Shown piece by piece: positions 23,721 through 34,878 of a stretch of 64,000 nt of DNA. The stretch comes from Ignelater luminosus (Eukaryota; Arthropoda; Insecta; Coleoptera; Elateridae). The stretch lies in assembly GCA_011009095.1 (NCBI GenBank), contig VTPC01004338.1, positions 92,986 to 156,985 on the forward strand. The letters run 5' to 3'. Each line of letters starts with the position of its first letter. Position 1 is the stretch's first letter. The position numbers and the translations under genes are program-made. The notes beneath the pieces were generated by a model that had not been told where the DNA came from, searched no databases, and was given only the letters and a program-made list of their open reading frames with translations.

Positions 23721-25022
23721 AAATGCACTTATGGTAATTTAGAAATTAATTTCTCAGCATCTTTAACGACTTTGCATAGAACTAACGATCAACAATCACC
23801 CTGAGGTAACATGCTAGTGTAGTTTACCGGGTAAAAGATAACTTAAGAATAATGATGCCAATTATTTGTTATTATTTTTAAACGATTTCATTTTCTGTGT
23901 CACTTAAATTATTAAATACATTATTATCTATATCTAGAAGGTTAAATATAAATTTCTTGTGTGGTGAAACTCAAGTTATTAACCTCACTGTAATTTGTTT
24001 ATTTGGGACAAAAATCTTCCACAATTATCATGCCTATTTACATAAGTTAGAGCTCACATTAGTAGGTATAGCTGTAATTAAACGTAAAATCTACTGTGTT
24101 GAAAATATAATAAAATTGTGCTAGTAAAGGTAAAATTATAATTCTTGAAAATTAACTTTGTTCGAGTACATTGTACGTATACATTCTTGCCGAGGAATGT
24201 TGAGCTGTTTACATTCATTAGTAATATTCAAAATAATTCTTGTTATGTAAATTACTTTCACATATGTACGTAGCGTAATACGTGCAAAAAATCCTTAAAT
24301 CCATTAGTAGAAATTACCGAGCTTGATTACAATTTCATTGTTTTACGGTTTAATGTAAATAACAAAACCCATATTAAAGCAAATTCGTAAATAAATTTAT
24401 TTGAATAAAACGAAAGCCATTAAGTTATAAATAGAGACTATCACTATGTGGTATGACGGTTTCAGTATCAGTAACATACACATAAATGTAAAACGAATTT
24501 GGTATTAAACCAATTTATCAATAAAAAGGGCAAATAATAAAGAACCTTAAGTAAATTTGCCTGAAACATCATTTCCCTTTTAGGTTTTCCACCTAAAGAG
24601 TTTTGGTTTCACACTGATGAGAAAATAGAGAAAAGTCAATCGAAATATCTTTTTATTTAAAGCAATAAAGTAATGTTTTCGTTAATATTTAGTTGCAATA
24701 TCTTAAATAATTTTAATTTTATTGAAGGCAATATTCAGTGTTTTTCAGTTATTACTACTTACTAACATGTCACCTTAAGATAGTCAAATTACATTGAGAG
24801 AGCTTTAGACTGACTAGAAATATCTTCAAATTGCAATAAATTGCTTTAGAATATCTCAATATTCCGCGAATATGAACTTGTTCCAAAACCATCATAGTCT
24901 ATCTACTCAAAACTGTAATTACTGCAACTGCAGTAATTGCCAAACTGTCTTGAAGATCTCTCCTATCAATTGTCTAGAATTTCTGTTTAATTTTCAAAAA
25001 AATTATTTTTCTTGTTGGTTAT
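23721..25022. other. AT-rich non-coding DNA
   Basis: Nothing recognised apart from a 10-bp perfect inverted repeat with a 2-nt loop at 24917-24938 (AATTACTGCA / TGCAGTAATT). Confidence 0.5.
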
Positions 25023-26700
25023 TTAACCCTTAACTACTGTGTTGCCGATTTAGTTACGCTGCCACTGAGATGCGGTCATGGTGAACAAAAATCACAGTAC
25101 TTAAAAATGTTATTTTGCACTTACATATCTGGCATAATTTGGAGGCGCTTTCGAGACTTGGGTTTCTTACACAGAAACCACAAGTGGTACGTTTTCCTTT
25201 TGATTCTTGAAAGGCATGTGTAACAAGTCTTTCTCTTCTTCAGTTTGTCCATGTCTCGATTCTCAGACTCAGGATATTTAGAATCCTTCTAATAGAAAAA
25301 CGTAATTCACGAGGGATTTTCATATTAGCTGCTCACCTTTCAAGATATGGTCTTACTAATTCATCTGCAAGTAATTCTATAAAATTACCCTTTTTGAGTA
25401 CTGGATTCTCTTTATATGCTTGATGGACAAACATGCGCATTGACTCCACTTAGATCAAGCAACCGGAACAGTATGGTCATAGTTCATCCTCTTGTGCGGC
25501 AACTTGTTTAGTGCTTGGAGCATTTTTTCGTCGATAGCATCTACTCCCTCTTTAGTGGAATTTTAATATGAGTGTCAATCGATGTTCTATACTTCCCAAC
25601 TTTTCTATTTCTTCTTAGCAAAAAATCGGGAGGAATTTCCTTTTAGAGTTCCCACATAAGTAAGTTCGCGATGTTTTAGCTGCTGCACTACCTCCAAAGA
25701 GGAAAACCAATTGTCTGTCGTGACATTACGGTTGGTATTCGTAATGGACTTTATTAATCTCAATACGATCGTGTCGACTTTAGTAACTTTTTTAACTATG
25801 CATTTAAACCAAACCCATCTAAGTCTTTGCTAGCATATACATATTAATTGTAAAAATAGCGACTCCATGCATCTGTCATACATACATACGATTTTGATGC
25901 CGTATTTGCACGGCTTATTTGGCTTGTATACTTTATACTTCCATCTACCTCAAAATGAAGCAAGCATCTCATCTATAGTAACTCTTGCCTCTTACGAATA
26001 CACAGCTTGCGAATTACTATCAAATCGGTTAAAAATCTCTGAAATTGAGGCTATAAAATTGCCTTCAAGTCTAGCGTTTTGATCAATAGAATTATCAAAA
26101 GGTATACAAGCAAGAAGCAAACGGAATCTCTGTTAGCTCATCACGCAACGAAAAATCTATCAATCTGTACCATCGGCTGCAAAGATTCCATTAATGTTTT
26201 CATGGTTTGAAGCAAAAGCGGCCCTGTACAACAATAATCCCATATTAATGCTTTTAGCTCAGCAAGATTCAAATTCCGAATTTCGGTTCTGGAAGAATCT
26301 TTGAATCTCTGTCTTTGGCTTTGTATTCCGGTGTTGGTCCACTATAAAATAATTTGTAGCGTATCATCAGAAAATAATAACTTCCATACAGTAGCAGGAC
26401 TTGCATTATCGCCTAGATTCACCGCAGGTGCACGTAAGATTTAAGTAATGCTTCGGCGTTCTACTATAAGGGACAAAACTTTCAGAGAATTATTTGAATA
26501 GTATTAATCTCCATCTGATTTATCGCAATCTTCTTCAGAATCAGTTTCATGTTCACTTACTTCAAAAACATCCTCGCGCCCAGTATCTTCATCACTATCA
26601 GCAGAAACTTCATTTAACCATTGTGTAGCCACCTCCTCATAATCTGCGTCAGTAAATCGACTTCGTTTCGACGGCCCTGGGCCTTCATCCATTGAGAAAA
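25023..26700 (-). mobile_element. Decayed piggyBac-like transposon
   Basis: The left end begins TTAACCCTTAACTACTG, the TTAA target plus a CCCT-type terminus typical of piggyBac. The minus strand encodes a broken piggyBac transposase. In order it has an acidic N-terminus with an MDEGPGPSKR start (26692-26504), ALIWDYC-like core residues, a VTIDEML segment near 25980, NKPCKYGIKIVCMYD (about 25915-25870), KEIPPDF (about 25640) and a C-terminal CxxC zinc-binding region (about 25235-25150). There are stops and frameshifts throughout the core. The right terminal repeat was not found and may lie within 26700-26780. The transposase cannot be functional. Confidence 0.8.
26504..26692 (-). pseudogene. 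N-terminal acidic segment of the piggyBac transposase
   Basis: Sixty-two codons remain open, starting MDEGPGPSKRSRF and continuing with a run dominated by Glu, Asp and Ser. piggyBac transposases characteristically begin with such an acidic, disordered stretch before the DDE core. The frame ends at a stop, after which the core continues in broken frames to about 25150. Its openness is probably due to low-complexity GAA/GAT codons rather than selection. Confidence 0.65.
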
Positions 26701-27529
26701 TATGTCTACTAAAAACCGAGTTTGAAAACAGTTATACTAGCAGTGACGTACAGTCAAGGTGACTGAAACAATGTTTTTTTATGTCGTCATAAATAAAGTA
26801 ACAGCCCAAGAAGCGTGGTATACTCGTCTTTTGCCTAAGACACATTGATTTGTAGGTACCAAGAAGCATAAGACGATACAATTAAGTAAGTTGGGGGTTA
26901 GTATTTTGTGAAATCTATTTGCAAAATTCAAAGTTGACTTACATAATTCTTGCCTTACCAATTCGATTAAAATCAAAAAGATTTTGATTACGTTGAAGAT
27001 TTACTTATAAACATAAAGTTTTCAATGGAGCATATTTCAGTATAATAATCAAATCTATACTTAAATGCCGCCTAAGCCAACAGAGATCTGTTGTTTTGCG
27101 ATGCATTTTGCCCAATATAAAAGATCTCTACTTGCAGCATTCCTTTTTGAACGGCCCATAAATTCTAGTACTGATAACGTATCTATTTCACTATTTCTTT
27201 TTTTGTCTCGACAAGTTACTACTTTAAGGTCCATAGAGTTATACTTGAATGTTAATTATCAATGCCACAGAACTTAAAGATCCCTTTCTAAATTTCCACT
27301 ACATTCATGAACACGTATCTCCATGGTATTGTGAACTGTAAGCTAGAAGCCGTACCTGCTACACAGGCAAGTCTCTGAACTACTTATTATTTGTATTTTG
27401 TTTTGTTTTGCATTGAACCTATGCTTTGCGGTTTCTTACTTGGTCTCTGATATGTTCGTTCTTATCTTGTAGCTCCGATGTTTAACATCATTTGAGCTCT
27501 TTCTCTTTTTTATTTTTAACAAATCGCCT
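26701..27529. other. Non-coding DNA, nothing recognised
   Basis: If the minus-strand primer-binding-site candidate at 27530-27543 is real, this stretch would be the interior of that LTR element, but no gag or pol motif is visible. Confidence 0.35.
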
Positions 27530-27543
27530 CACGTTGGGCGCCA
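27530..27543 (-). mobile_element. Second tRNA-Lys primer-binding-site candidate
   Basis: On the minus strand TGGCGCCCAACGTG matches the tRNA-Lys(CUU) 3' end for 14 bases, followed by AGG instead of GGG. There is no T-loop upstream on the plus strand, so it is not a tRNA fragment. An LTR would extend to the right (27544 onward); TGTATGAAG at 27547 could be its inward edge read in reverse. Neither LTR boundary is proved. Confidence 0.4.
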
Positions 27544-29590
27544 ATATATGTATGAAGTGATAATACTTTAAATGAAACTCCCGTGTTTATAAATATTTAA
27601 TTCAATTAAGGGTATAAACACTTTATTATTAAACTATAATTTCTATTGATATTTCGATTTTTAGGACCTTTTATTCTTTTTTCTGAACGTTATCCAATAG
27701 CCTAATACCAAACAATCAATGAATCTACTTCTAAACGCACATAAATCCTATTAATGTCTCAAACCAAGATTGAGTTTTTGCCAAAATTACCTTGGAAGTT
27801 CGTTTTTGATGACGCTGACAGAAACCTCACTAATTGTAAGTTTATCAATAGTAATGAGTGATGACCTTTATCCTGTAATTGGAGAACATGCAAAAAATAG
27901 GTCATAAGCATTTGATATTCACAAAATGTACACGAGATACCGAATCGATACTATTATCAGTGAAAACCCAACGCGTTTATATATGTTTTCATAAATAGTT
28001 CACTTTTTTGGTTTCAAAACTTTTTGGAGGTGGTGCCAAAATGATTAGCTCATTTGTATAACTTAAAGAACTTGAAGGACTTAAAATTCATTTACAAGGA
28101 GTTTAACTATATGTAAATAAACTGACGTCTGATATACCAAAATATTTCCTCCTGCTCTTGTCTGAAGTCGATAAATGAAGGGAAGTTGGTAATGAAAACT
28201 TGCTACAGCCAAAAAAGAATGGAATAAAATATTATTTTCCATCGAAGTTAAAACAAAACAGCTAAAGGTTAAATTCTTTGCTCGTTACTATATTTAAAAT
28301 GACTGCCAAGAGAAAGTTGATACCGTTATGTAGTTGTACAGCAATCACCATCCGATGAAGGGCCAATACAAACCCGTTCTGATTTAAATCGAACTCTAAT
28401 TAACTCATTTATTTAATTAATCTTAGAAATCAACGTGCCGTGATAACATTTGAAGGTAAGCCATTGTGACTCTAAAATCAATGTTTAATTTGAATTTGAA
28501 TATTCATCAATTATCACGTTAAGCGGAAACCAAGGTTGTTACATAAATGTATAACCTAAGGATGAAAATTAAAATATGTTCAGTTTTATACGGACACTTA
28601 AGAGACCATATTGGGCGAAAACCAAAAGGGTCCTAAATATCTTAATGTCCTAAGACACTTATGATTTGATGGTTGATTGGTGTTGAAGCTAATTTTCTTA
28701 TGGACTAGGAGTAAAGTTCTTTAACGCATCACGTTGGGCGGAAAATAGAGATGTCTGGATATTGGTATCCAAGGAACCTGTTCCAAATTTGGTCGAAATC
28801 GGACAAATGATGCTATGCAGCGGAAGGGCAGAGAGACATACAACCAAAACATAAAGTAGCTCCCGTACATAATAGAAAAAATGGAAAAGAATCAACAGAT
28901 TACTAATAAAAGATAGCAGAATCATGATCATCATCATGTTTTTAGATAATCCAGTTGGTTACATATCTTTGTACAAATACTTTGTTTGTGGCCTAGGTCG
29001 TAGGTTGATTTATTTTCACATTACGCTTTGAGCAATTCTGCTCACTAATTTAATCTCGTTTCGTGTAAGCTCAAGTAGAAACCCAATTAGAGTTATAGGT
29101 GATCAAATTTAATCTTAACATCATCTAGATAACTCTTTTTACATAATGTTAATTGAATATTTCATTAGCAAATTTCCATGGCCTTTAGTAAGCAGTGGCA
29201 GATGTGCACACCATGACTGACTTTAGGCGTTACGCCAGTCAGGCGACTACCGCAGGGCACACAAAAATGGGGGGGGGGTAAGAATCGGTAAAGTGAGATG
29301 TAAACTGCACATCTGACAGTTACGATAATTTAGAAGAGGATGGCGTATATGTACCTATCTAGATTAAAAATTAAAAAAGGATTGTCTAAACATTAGAACT
29401 TTTCGTAACAAAAAACAATTAGCATTTGATTTTTTGAAATATTTTTGTGACATTTATTTTGTTGAAAATCTGGAAGTATTTTGAGATAAGAGTTATACTT
29501 ATAAGTACCGTGTTTAATGTATTTTGTCGTATTTCTATGCCTTGCTTATTTGTTCTCACTTGTGCTTAAGTTTCACACCAAAATCTAGAT
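27544..29590. other. Non-coding DNA with two minor landmarks
   Basis: No gene recognised. CACGTTGGGCG recurs at about 28730, an 11-base match to the same primer-binding-site core. A run of ten G occurs at 29269-29278 after a GGCGACTACCGCAGGGC stretch that looks like a decayed transposon terminus. Confidence 0.35.
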
Positions 29591-29599
29591 TTGAAAAAA

Positions 29600-30862
29600 C
29601 CGTCTGTAAAGCAGTGTATCTCAATATTTTGTGAGTTTAGAAGCATTCTTTTGACTTCATGAAGAACATTGTAGACAGAATGAAATCCACATGTAATATA
29701 TATTTTTGGCCTTCAGAAAAATACGTTTTTGGAAGTTCTTCAAAATATGCATTTGTATGGGCGATGACCTCCCTGTTTGACGTGAACCGTTGTCCACCGA
29801 ACCATTTCTTTAAGTTTGGAAATAAAAAGAAGTCACTGGGGGCCAAATCCGAAGAACAAGGTGGATGATTTACTAATTCAAACTTTAATTTTAGCCATCG
29901 AAAACGCGCACATGTGCACTCGGGCATTCTCTTGGTGAAAGAGGATTTTTTTTGTTCAAATGATGACATTTTTCCTTTATTCTCTTACTCAAACGGCCTA
30001 ACAACGACGCATAATACTGTCCAGTGATTGTTTGTCCTTTTTCTAAGTAATCAATGTAAATGATACCGCGTGCATCCCAAAAAACCGTAGCTATAACCTT
30101 GCCAGCTGACTTCACAGGTTTTTCCTTCTTCGGAGCCGGTTCGCCTTTAACAATCCACTGTTTTAACTGCTTCTTTATTTCGGGAGTGTAGTGGTATATC
30201 CATGTTTCGTCTACAGTTACGAATCGACGCAGAAACTCGTCGGGATTACGACACATGCGCGCCAAGAGAGCCTTAGAGGCGACCACATGATTGTGTTTGT
30301 TCTCAGCTGAGAGCAAACGCGGCAACCATCTTGCAGATATTTTTGTCATACCCAATTTATCGTGCAAAATTGAAATGACGGTACCTTTTGATACCCCCGT
30401 GGCCTCAACTATTTCGCGCAATTTTGTTCTTTGATCACTTAACACCATATCGTGCATTTTGTCAATCATTTCGGGAGTACTCACTTCTACGGGGCGTCCT
30501 GAACGATGTTCATCTTTTGTTGATGTACGGCCACGTTTAAATTTATTTATCCAATTATAAACAGTTACAAACACAGGGGCAGATGTGCCATGAACTGCAT
30601 TTAACTCAGCTTTGATTTCTTTTGGTGTTAAGCCTTTTAAATAGAAGTGCTTAATCACCGCTCGAAACTCACTTTTTTCCATTTTTGTAAATAAACAAAG
30701 GTTGTTCACTTCAATTGACGATAAAAACGAAACCACCCGATGAATATGGCTGAAACTTTGATAGATATCTAGTGAGTAATGACGCTTACTAAAAATAAAG
30801 CATTTTTTGATGCTACGAACACCATCTCTTGGATTTTCTAAGGACTTATTGACCCCCTCGTA
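29600..30862 (-). mobile_element. mariner transposon, irritans-type, inactivated
   Basis: The element is read on the minus strand. Its 5' terminal repeat is seen at 30836-30862, beginning TACGAGGGGGTCAATAAG at a TA dinucleotide. About 180 bp of leader precedes the transposase ATG at 30682. The coding part ends near 29637. The 3' terminal repeat could not be found, so that end is decayed or deleted. Total length of about 1.26 kb fits mariner. It is the best-preserved element in the window and so probably among the youngest. Confidence 0.85.
29637..30682 (-). pseudogene. mariner transposase pseudogene
   Basis: The protein starts MEKSEFRAVI at 30682. The N-terminal paired helix-turn-helix region (residues 1-110) includes WINKFKRGRTSTKDEHRSGR. 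A WLPRLLSAENK linker follows, then the catalytic domain with the first aspartate in VTVDETWIYH and the segment FWDARGIIYIDYLEKGQ. An eight-A run (29946-29953 on the plus strand) shifts the frame just before the second catalytic motif, and a second shift lies near 29890. The second motif reads HQENARVH, with GAG (Glu) where DDD mariners have Asp. The third aspartate is kept in DLAPSDFF. The C-terminus (after FSEG) departs from the family. It cannot make active transposase. Confidence 0.85.
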
Positions 30863-32229
30863 TCTAGCTTTGAGCTGAGAATGCTTATTCGTCTCTTTGG
30901 TATTCAATTATCCTTTTGAAATCTAAGTTCAGAGCCTAAATTTCTTATTAATTTACATTTAGTAATTCCGAAAGGAACTAACAATTTGTCTGTTTAAAGT
31001 AGTCATAATTTATGTGTGTAAGACAAGGTCTACCCAGGTATTGTTCTATGGTTAGATTTTGACAGGCAAGACTAAATCTTCAAATGTCTAGATCGTCATC
31101 ATCAAGCTGCTGGAACTGCTTAGACTTTTAGAATTATTTGCAAATTTTCCATTAGGTTTGGTTTTCAGGAAGTTGAGTTATTCAAATCAATTCAATTTTT
31201 TTTTGTCCAGCAGTTGCTTTTACTTTAAGTTTTCGGGTTTGAAAGATCTCTTACTATTGCTTGATGTAAGGTAGAAGGGCGTAAAATTCTAAAGCTGTAT
31301 TCTGTATCCCAGATGTTTGTAAAAGAAAATGCTTCATCTTTATCGTTTGATTTTCAAAGCAATTCAAACTTGCAACCACAATTCTACGATTTAAAGAATC
31401 TAAAGAACGTACTATAGAAAATTCGCTTCTAACCGTCATCGTCATCAAGAATCAACCATCAAAATGATTTCTTGGTGGTGGCGCTCAACAGATCGACCTT
31501 ATCTCATGTCAGTGCAATATTATTTCACGTCCCTCCAATTTTTTATTTTTGAACTTGCCTTCCATTGTCTTTACTCTAATAAACTTATCCCAGTTCTGAT
31601 ACCTGGGAAAAATCTGTCGGCAGTTCTGAGAACTGACAATTTCTTTTGATGTAAAATCATTTACTTCTTTATTTACAACAATTATACTTTAAGATGTGAC
31701 CGACTTTAATTAAAAATAATAATAGGGTAGGTTCCGACAGCATCATGTTTAATCTAGGTAATTAAACTTCTTTTCATTGTTTCCATTTATTTAGCCTTGT
31801 GATAAAAACGACCAACATTCCCAATCCTTGTTTTAATAAAATCTTCTTTAATGGGTTTTATTTGATGATGTTATTAAGAGTACTCAAATAGGTAGTGAAT
31901 AATGATTGCCAGACATTTCTACTTATTTTACTATAAATTGAATATTGAATATCATGCAAGAAATTAATTATTATTTGTATTATACATACTGCAATACCTG
32001 GAACGAATTTTGGTAAATCCTCAGTGCTTATCATTATTATAGGAAAAAAATGAAAATTTAAATTCTTTTTTCGTACTATTAATTATAGATTTAATAAGTT
32101 TGCAATTAATGAAAATACGTCAAGATTCCTGTTTGACTTGTGGAAAAAGGATAAGAAATGAGAACGTGCAAATGAGCGGACGTTCTGTATATTGACACAA
32201 ATATGACAAACACTTATTTCCTTCAGCAA
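30863..32229. other. Non-coding DNA, nothing recognised
   Basis: AT-rich. Small palindromes near 31590-31640 (CAGTTC around GAACTG) are the only structure noticed. Confidence 0.5.
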
Positions 32230-32900
32230 ATAGAAGGTTGTGTTAACGAGGGCGGATTACAGGCAAAGTAAACAACAAAGTATAACAATCGTCTTCTATT
32301 TGTCCGTCCTAATTAGCTGAATGCTCCTCGTTAGCGCACCGCCCGCGATCATCGGGGTTTAGATTCGGCACACAATCGACAATGTAGCACAATTGAGCTA
32401 ATTAATGTTGTGATTAATGAATCAAAACGCTTCTGTATGTGGAAGAGGGCGAATTAATTCCCAACACGCTCGCTGCTGCCTAATAACTTAAACTGGATTT
32501 AGAAAATGTTAATTAATGGCCATTGTTGATATTACGATTACCTATTTAATTAATAAAGTGTGCTTTTTCGTTCCTAATCCATTTATTCGTTTGCTCGAGC
32601 GCTCGTTATCGCACTGCGATTTAATACGAATAAATCCTGATTTTTAATTTCGCATATTGAGCTGAAAGAGGTGCCGTGATTAACCGAACCCCGCGCTCAT
32701 TTCGTCAAACTAGCGCCAATGAGAAAAATCTCACCCTCCACTTCCGCCACCCTCCCTCAATTACAATTAGTTTAACTTGCAAATTCAAGAGCTCGCTGTA
32801 CGTTTATTTGTTACTCCGCTTTTTCTTCAATCCTGTAATCAACTCGATCGGATCGTTTCGCACAAAACAACGAATTTTAATGCATTTTGATTAACCAACG
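32230..32900. promoter_or_regulatory. GC-elevated, TAAT-rich block, candidate enhancer
   Basis: The block mixes CpG-containing stretches (such as 32335-32370 and 32590-32620) with many TAATTA/ATTAAT homeodomain-type cores. It contains no transposon motif. A 72-codon frame at 32676-32894 shows no domain. This composition resembles conserved enhancers near developmental genes; function is inference. Confidence 0.3.
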
Positions 32901-33129
32901 AGAACTTTCAAGAATTTTAATTGTAATTCTAACATTTATGTGTGCTTTTTTGTCTTAAGTAATTTACTACTTCGTAAATTAGGAAAATAAAACTGAAGCA
33001 AGAGCATAAAATTGTATTTATTCCCCTTAATGAATTAATTAATCAAGTTTTGTAGCGGAGGTTATAATTAGCAATTAGTTTTGTCATTTGAGTTGTTTCA
33101 ACATGGTTACACATAGTAATACAAAATTT

Positions 33130-33370
33130 AGGTGTTGCATGTGGGTTTGTAGAGTCGAGGGGAGGGATGTGACGACGATAACAAGCGGGTGATATCAGTA
33201 ATGAACCCGCATAGGCCCCTATTCAAGAGCGGTCATCAGAAGCTCATTTAGTGTGTTGTCAGTTGCAGGGCCGGACTAGATCATGCGGCGTCTTGATCGC
33301 ACTGTAGTGTTCTAAACCATCCACGATTACTGCAGAGCATGCACAGCACGGACAATGGAAATGGTAAGTT
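33130..33370 (+). promoter_or_regulatory. GC-elevated block with Inr, ATG and splice-donor candidate
   Basis: An initiator-like TCAGTT has its A at 33261. An ATG lies at 33355, and ATGGAAATG is followed directly by GTAAGTTTTT (from 33364), a strong match to a 5' splice site. This could be a first exon with a 3-codon coding start, but there is no TATA or clear DPE and no downstream exon can be recognised in the window. An alternative reading is regulatory DNA with a chance donor. Confidence 0.22.
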
Positions 33371-34779
33371 TTTGTCTTTTCATTCCGCAAATTCATTTTC
33401 TGTGTAGTGTGTGTCTGGTGTGGGTATATGTATGTTATTCGGGTCATCGCGATGCTGGTTAGAAGAAAATTGGATTATTAAATATTAAAAATCTTATAAG
33501 ACCCAATCTTGCATCAATTTCAATTCCATCTGCCGTAACACGTATAGGTTATTTGATATTCCGTAATATTTATGATTTCGTTCGCGTCTGACTGCTAAAT
33601 CCATCGGGTCGACTGTCAGATGCCCGCTCTCATCTTCCTATCTATAATACACGTTCGAATAGGAAATCACCGGCATCGAAAACACTTGGATCCGATAAAA
33701 GTTGTATAAATTCGTACGAGCGGGAACAGCGATAAATCTCTCGCTTAAGGATATTGTTTGAGGCACGTGACACATTTAGGCCGATAGGTAGCACTGTCTC
33801 TGATAGTAAGAGCTCTTGAAATTTCCTTCTGTCTCTCCTCTTTTTCCCATTTCCATCGGCCGTTAGAAGGTCTGTAGTATTTTCTAACGCACCAACTTCA
33901 TTTCGTGGTCTTGTAACCAGAACGCTCCCTTGAAACCTAGCAATCTACGCACTCGCCATGTCATAAGCATTGAAATCATAAATTATTTGTTTCCTCCCAC
34001 ACTTATTGAAATAATCTCTTTTTTTCCTCCTGTTAACCAGAAAAATTTGAAATGATGAAGGTAATTTTATATGATAGATATGACTTTTGTAAATTCAAAC
34101 TAACTGAGTAGGGATCATAAATTATTTTTTAGTAATCGAATAACTTGTTTTTAAGATTATTTGAGATAATGCGCTTTTTGTTCTTTTCAAGAAAAAATGT
34201 TTTTCTCTAGATTTTTATTAGTAATTGTTATTGATTTTAGTTTTTGGGAAAATGAGCTTGTATTATTACCATTTAACAAATTTATATTAATTAATAAAGT
34301 TTGTTTATTATTATTTATTCTAAGAAAATTTCTTTTTCTCTTTGGGGGGGGTTGTAAAAGTATTTTTGGCATGTGCACGTATTAAATTGTAAATTATTAC
34401 TCTAACTGACACTCATAAAACAAAGCGACACAAAGGTATCAACTGCCATTTTAGCAATTCTAACTCATAAAATAATATTTTCTCTATTGGTATCACATAT
34501 ACTATAAATTATTTGAACGAAAAGGTTTCGTAGAGATTTGATAAGACATGGCAGCAATTATTAGTAGTTTTCTTGCAATCCCTGCCACAAAATGTTTTTG
34601 CAAGCATTTTTGCAAAACTCTCATTATTTATACATCAGTAATGCGAATCGAATAAATTGATCAACAGGGTTGAACTGAGACAAATTGAATCAGATTTTGG
34701 AGTGACTAGACGTGCTGACCATGAGAGTTGGAGACAAAAAAAATAAATGAGCAAATAGAAAAGTTAACAACTATAAAAC
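33371..34779. other. Mixed non-coding DNA
   Basis: GC-elevated to about 33960 and very AT-rich after that. Mirror frames at 34187-34385 on both strands come from low-complexity T-rich sequence that ends in a run of eight G near 34344. No gene recognised. Confidence 0.45.
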
Positions 34780-34878
34780 ACGCTTACCTGCCTGTGTTTG
34801 GCTTGAAAGGGGTTCCTCAGAGTTTAGTATTAAGACCAGTAATGCTGTTTGTATATACCGCAAACTTCAATAGAATTT
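34780..34878 (+). pseudogene. Jockey-like reverse transcriptase scrap
   Basis: The frame reads AYLPVFGLKGVPQSLVLRPV followed by MLFVYTANFN. It aligns with the Jockey RT motif whose family form is GVPQGSVLGPVLxVLYTADL. Ser replaces Gly after GVPQ and Arg replaces Gly before the Pro. It is part of a 69-codon open frame (34728-34937), whose remainder is not recognisable. The catalytic FADD motif was not found downstream, so this is a truncated LINE relic. Confidence 0.45.

Noticed and set aside
25867-26082. 71-codon plus-strand open frame
   Set aside because: Antisense of the piggyBac transposase core.
29659-29868. 69-codon plus-strand open frame
   Set aside because: It is the antisense of the mariner transposase C-terminal part.
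34187-34385. Mirror open frames on both strands, hydrophobic on plus, first thought to be a mitochondrial insertion
   Set aside because: T-rich low-complexity DNA gives this composition; no mitochondrial protein or rRNA motif could be matched.
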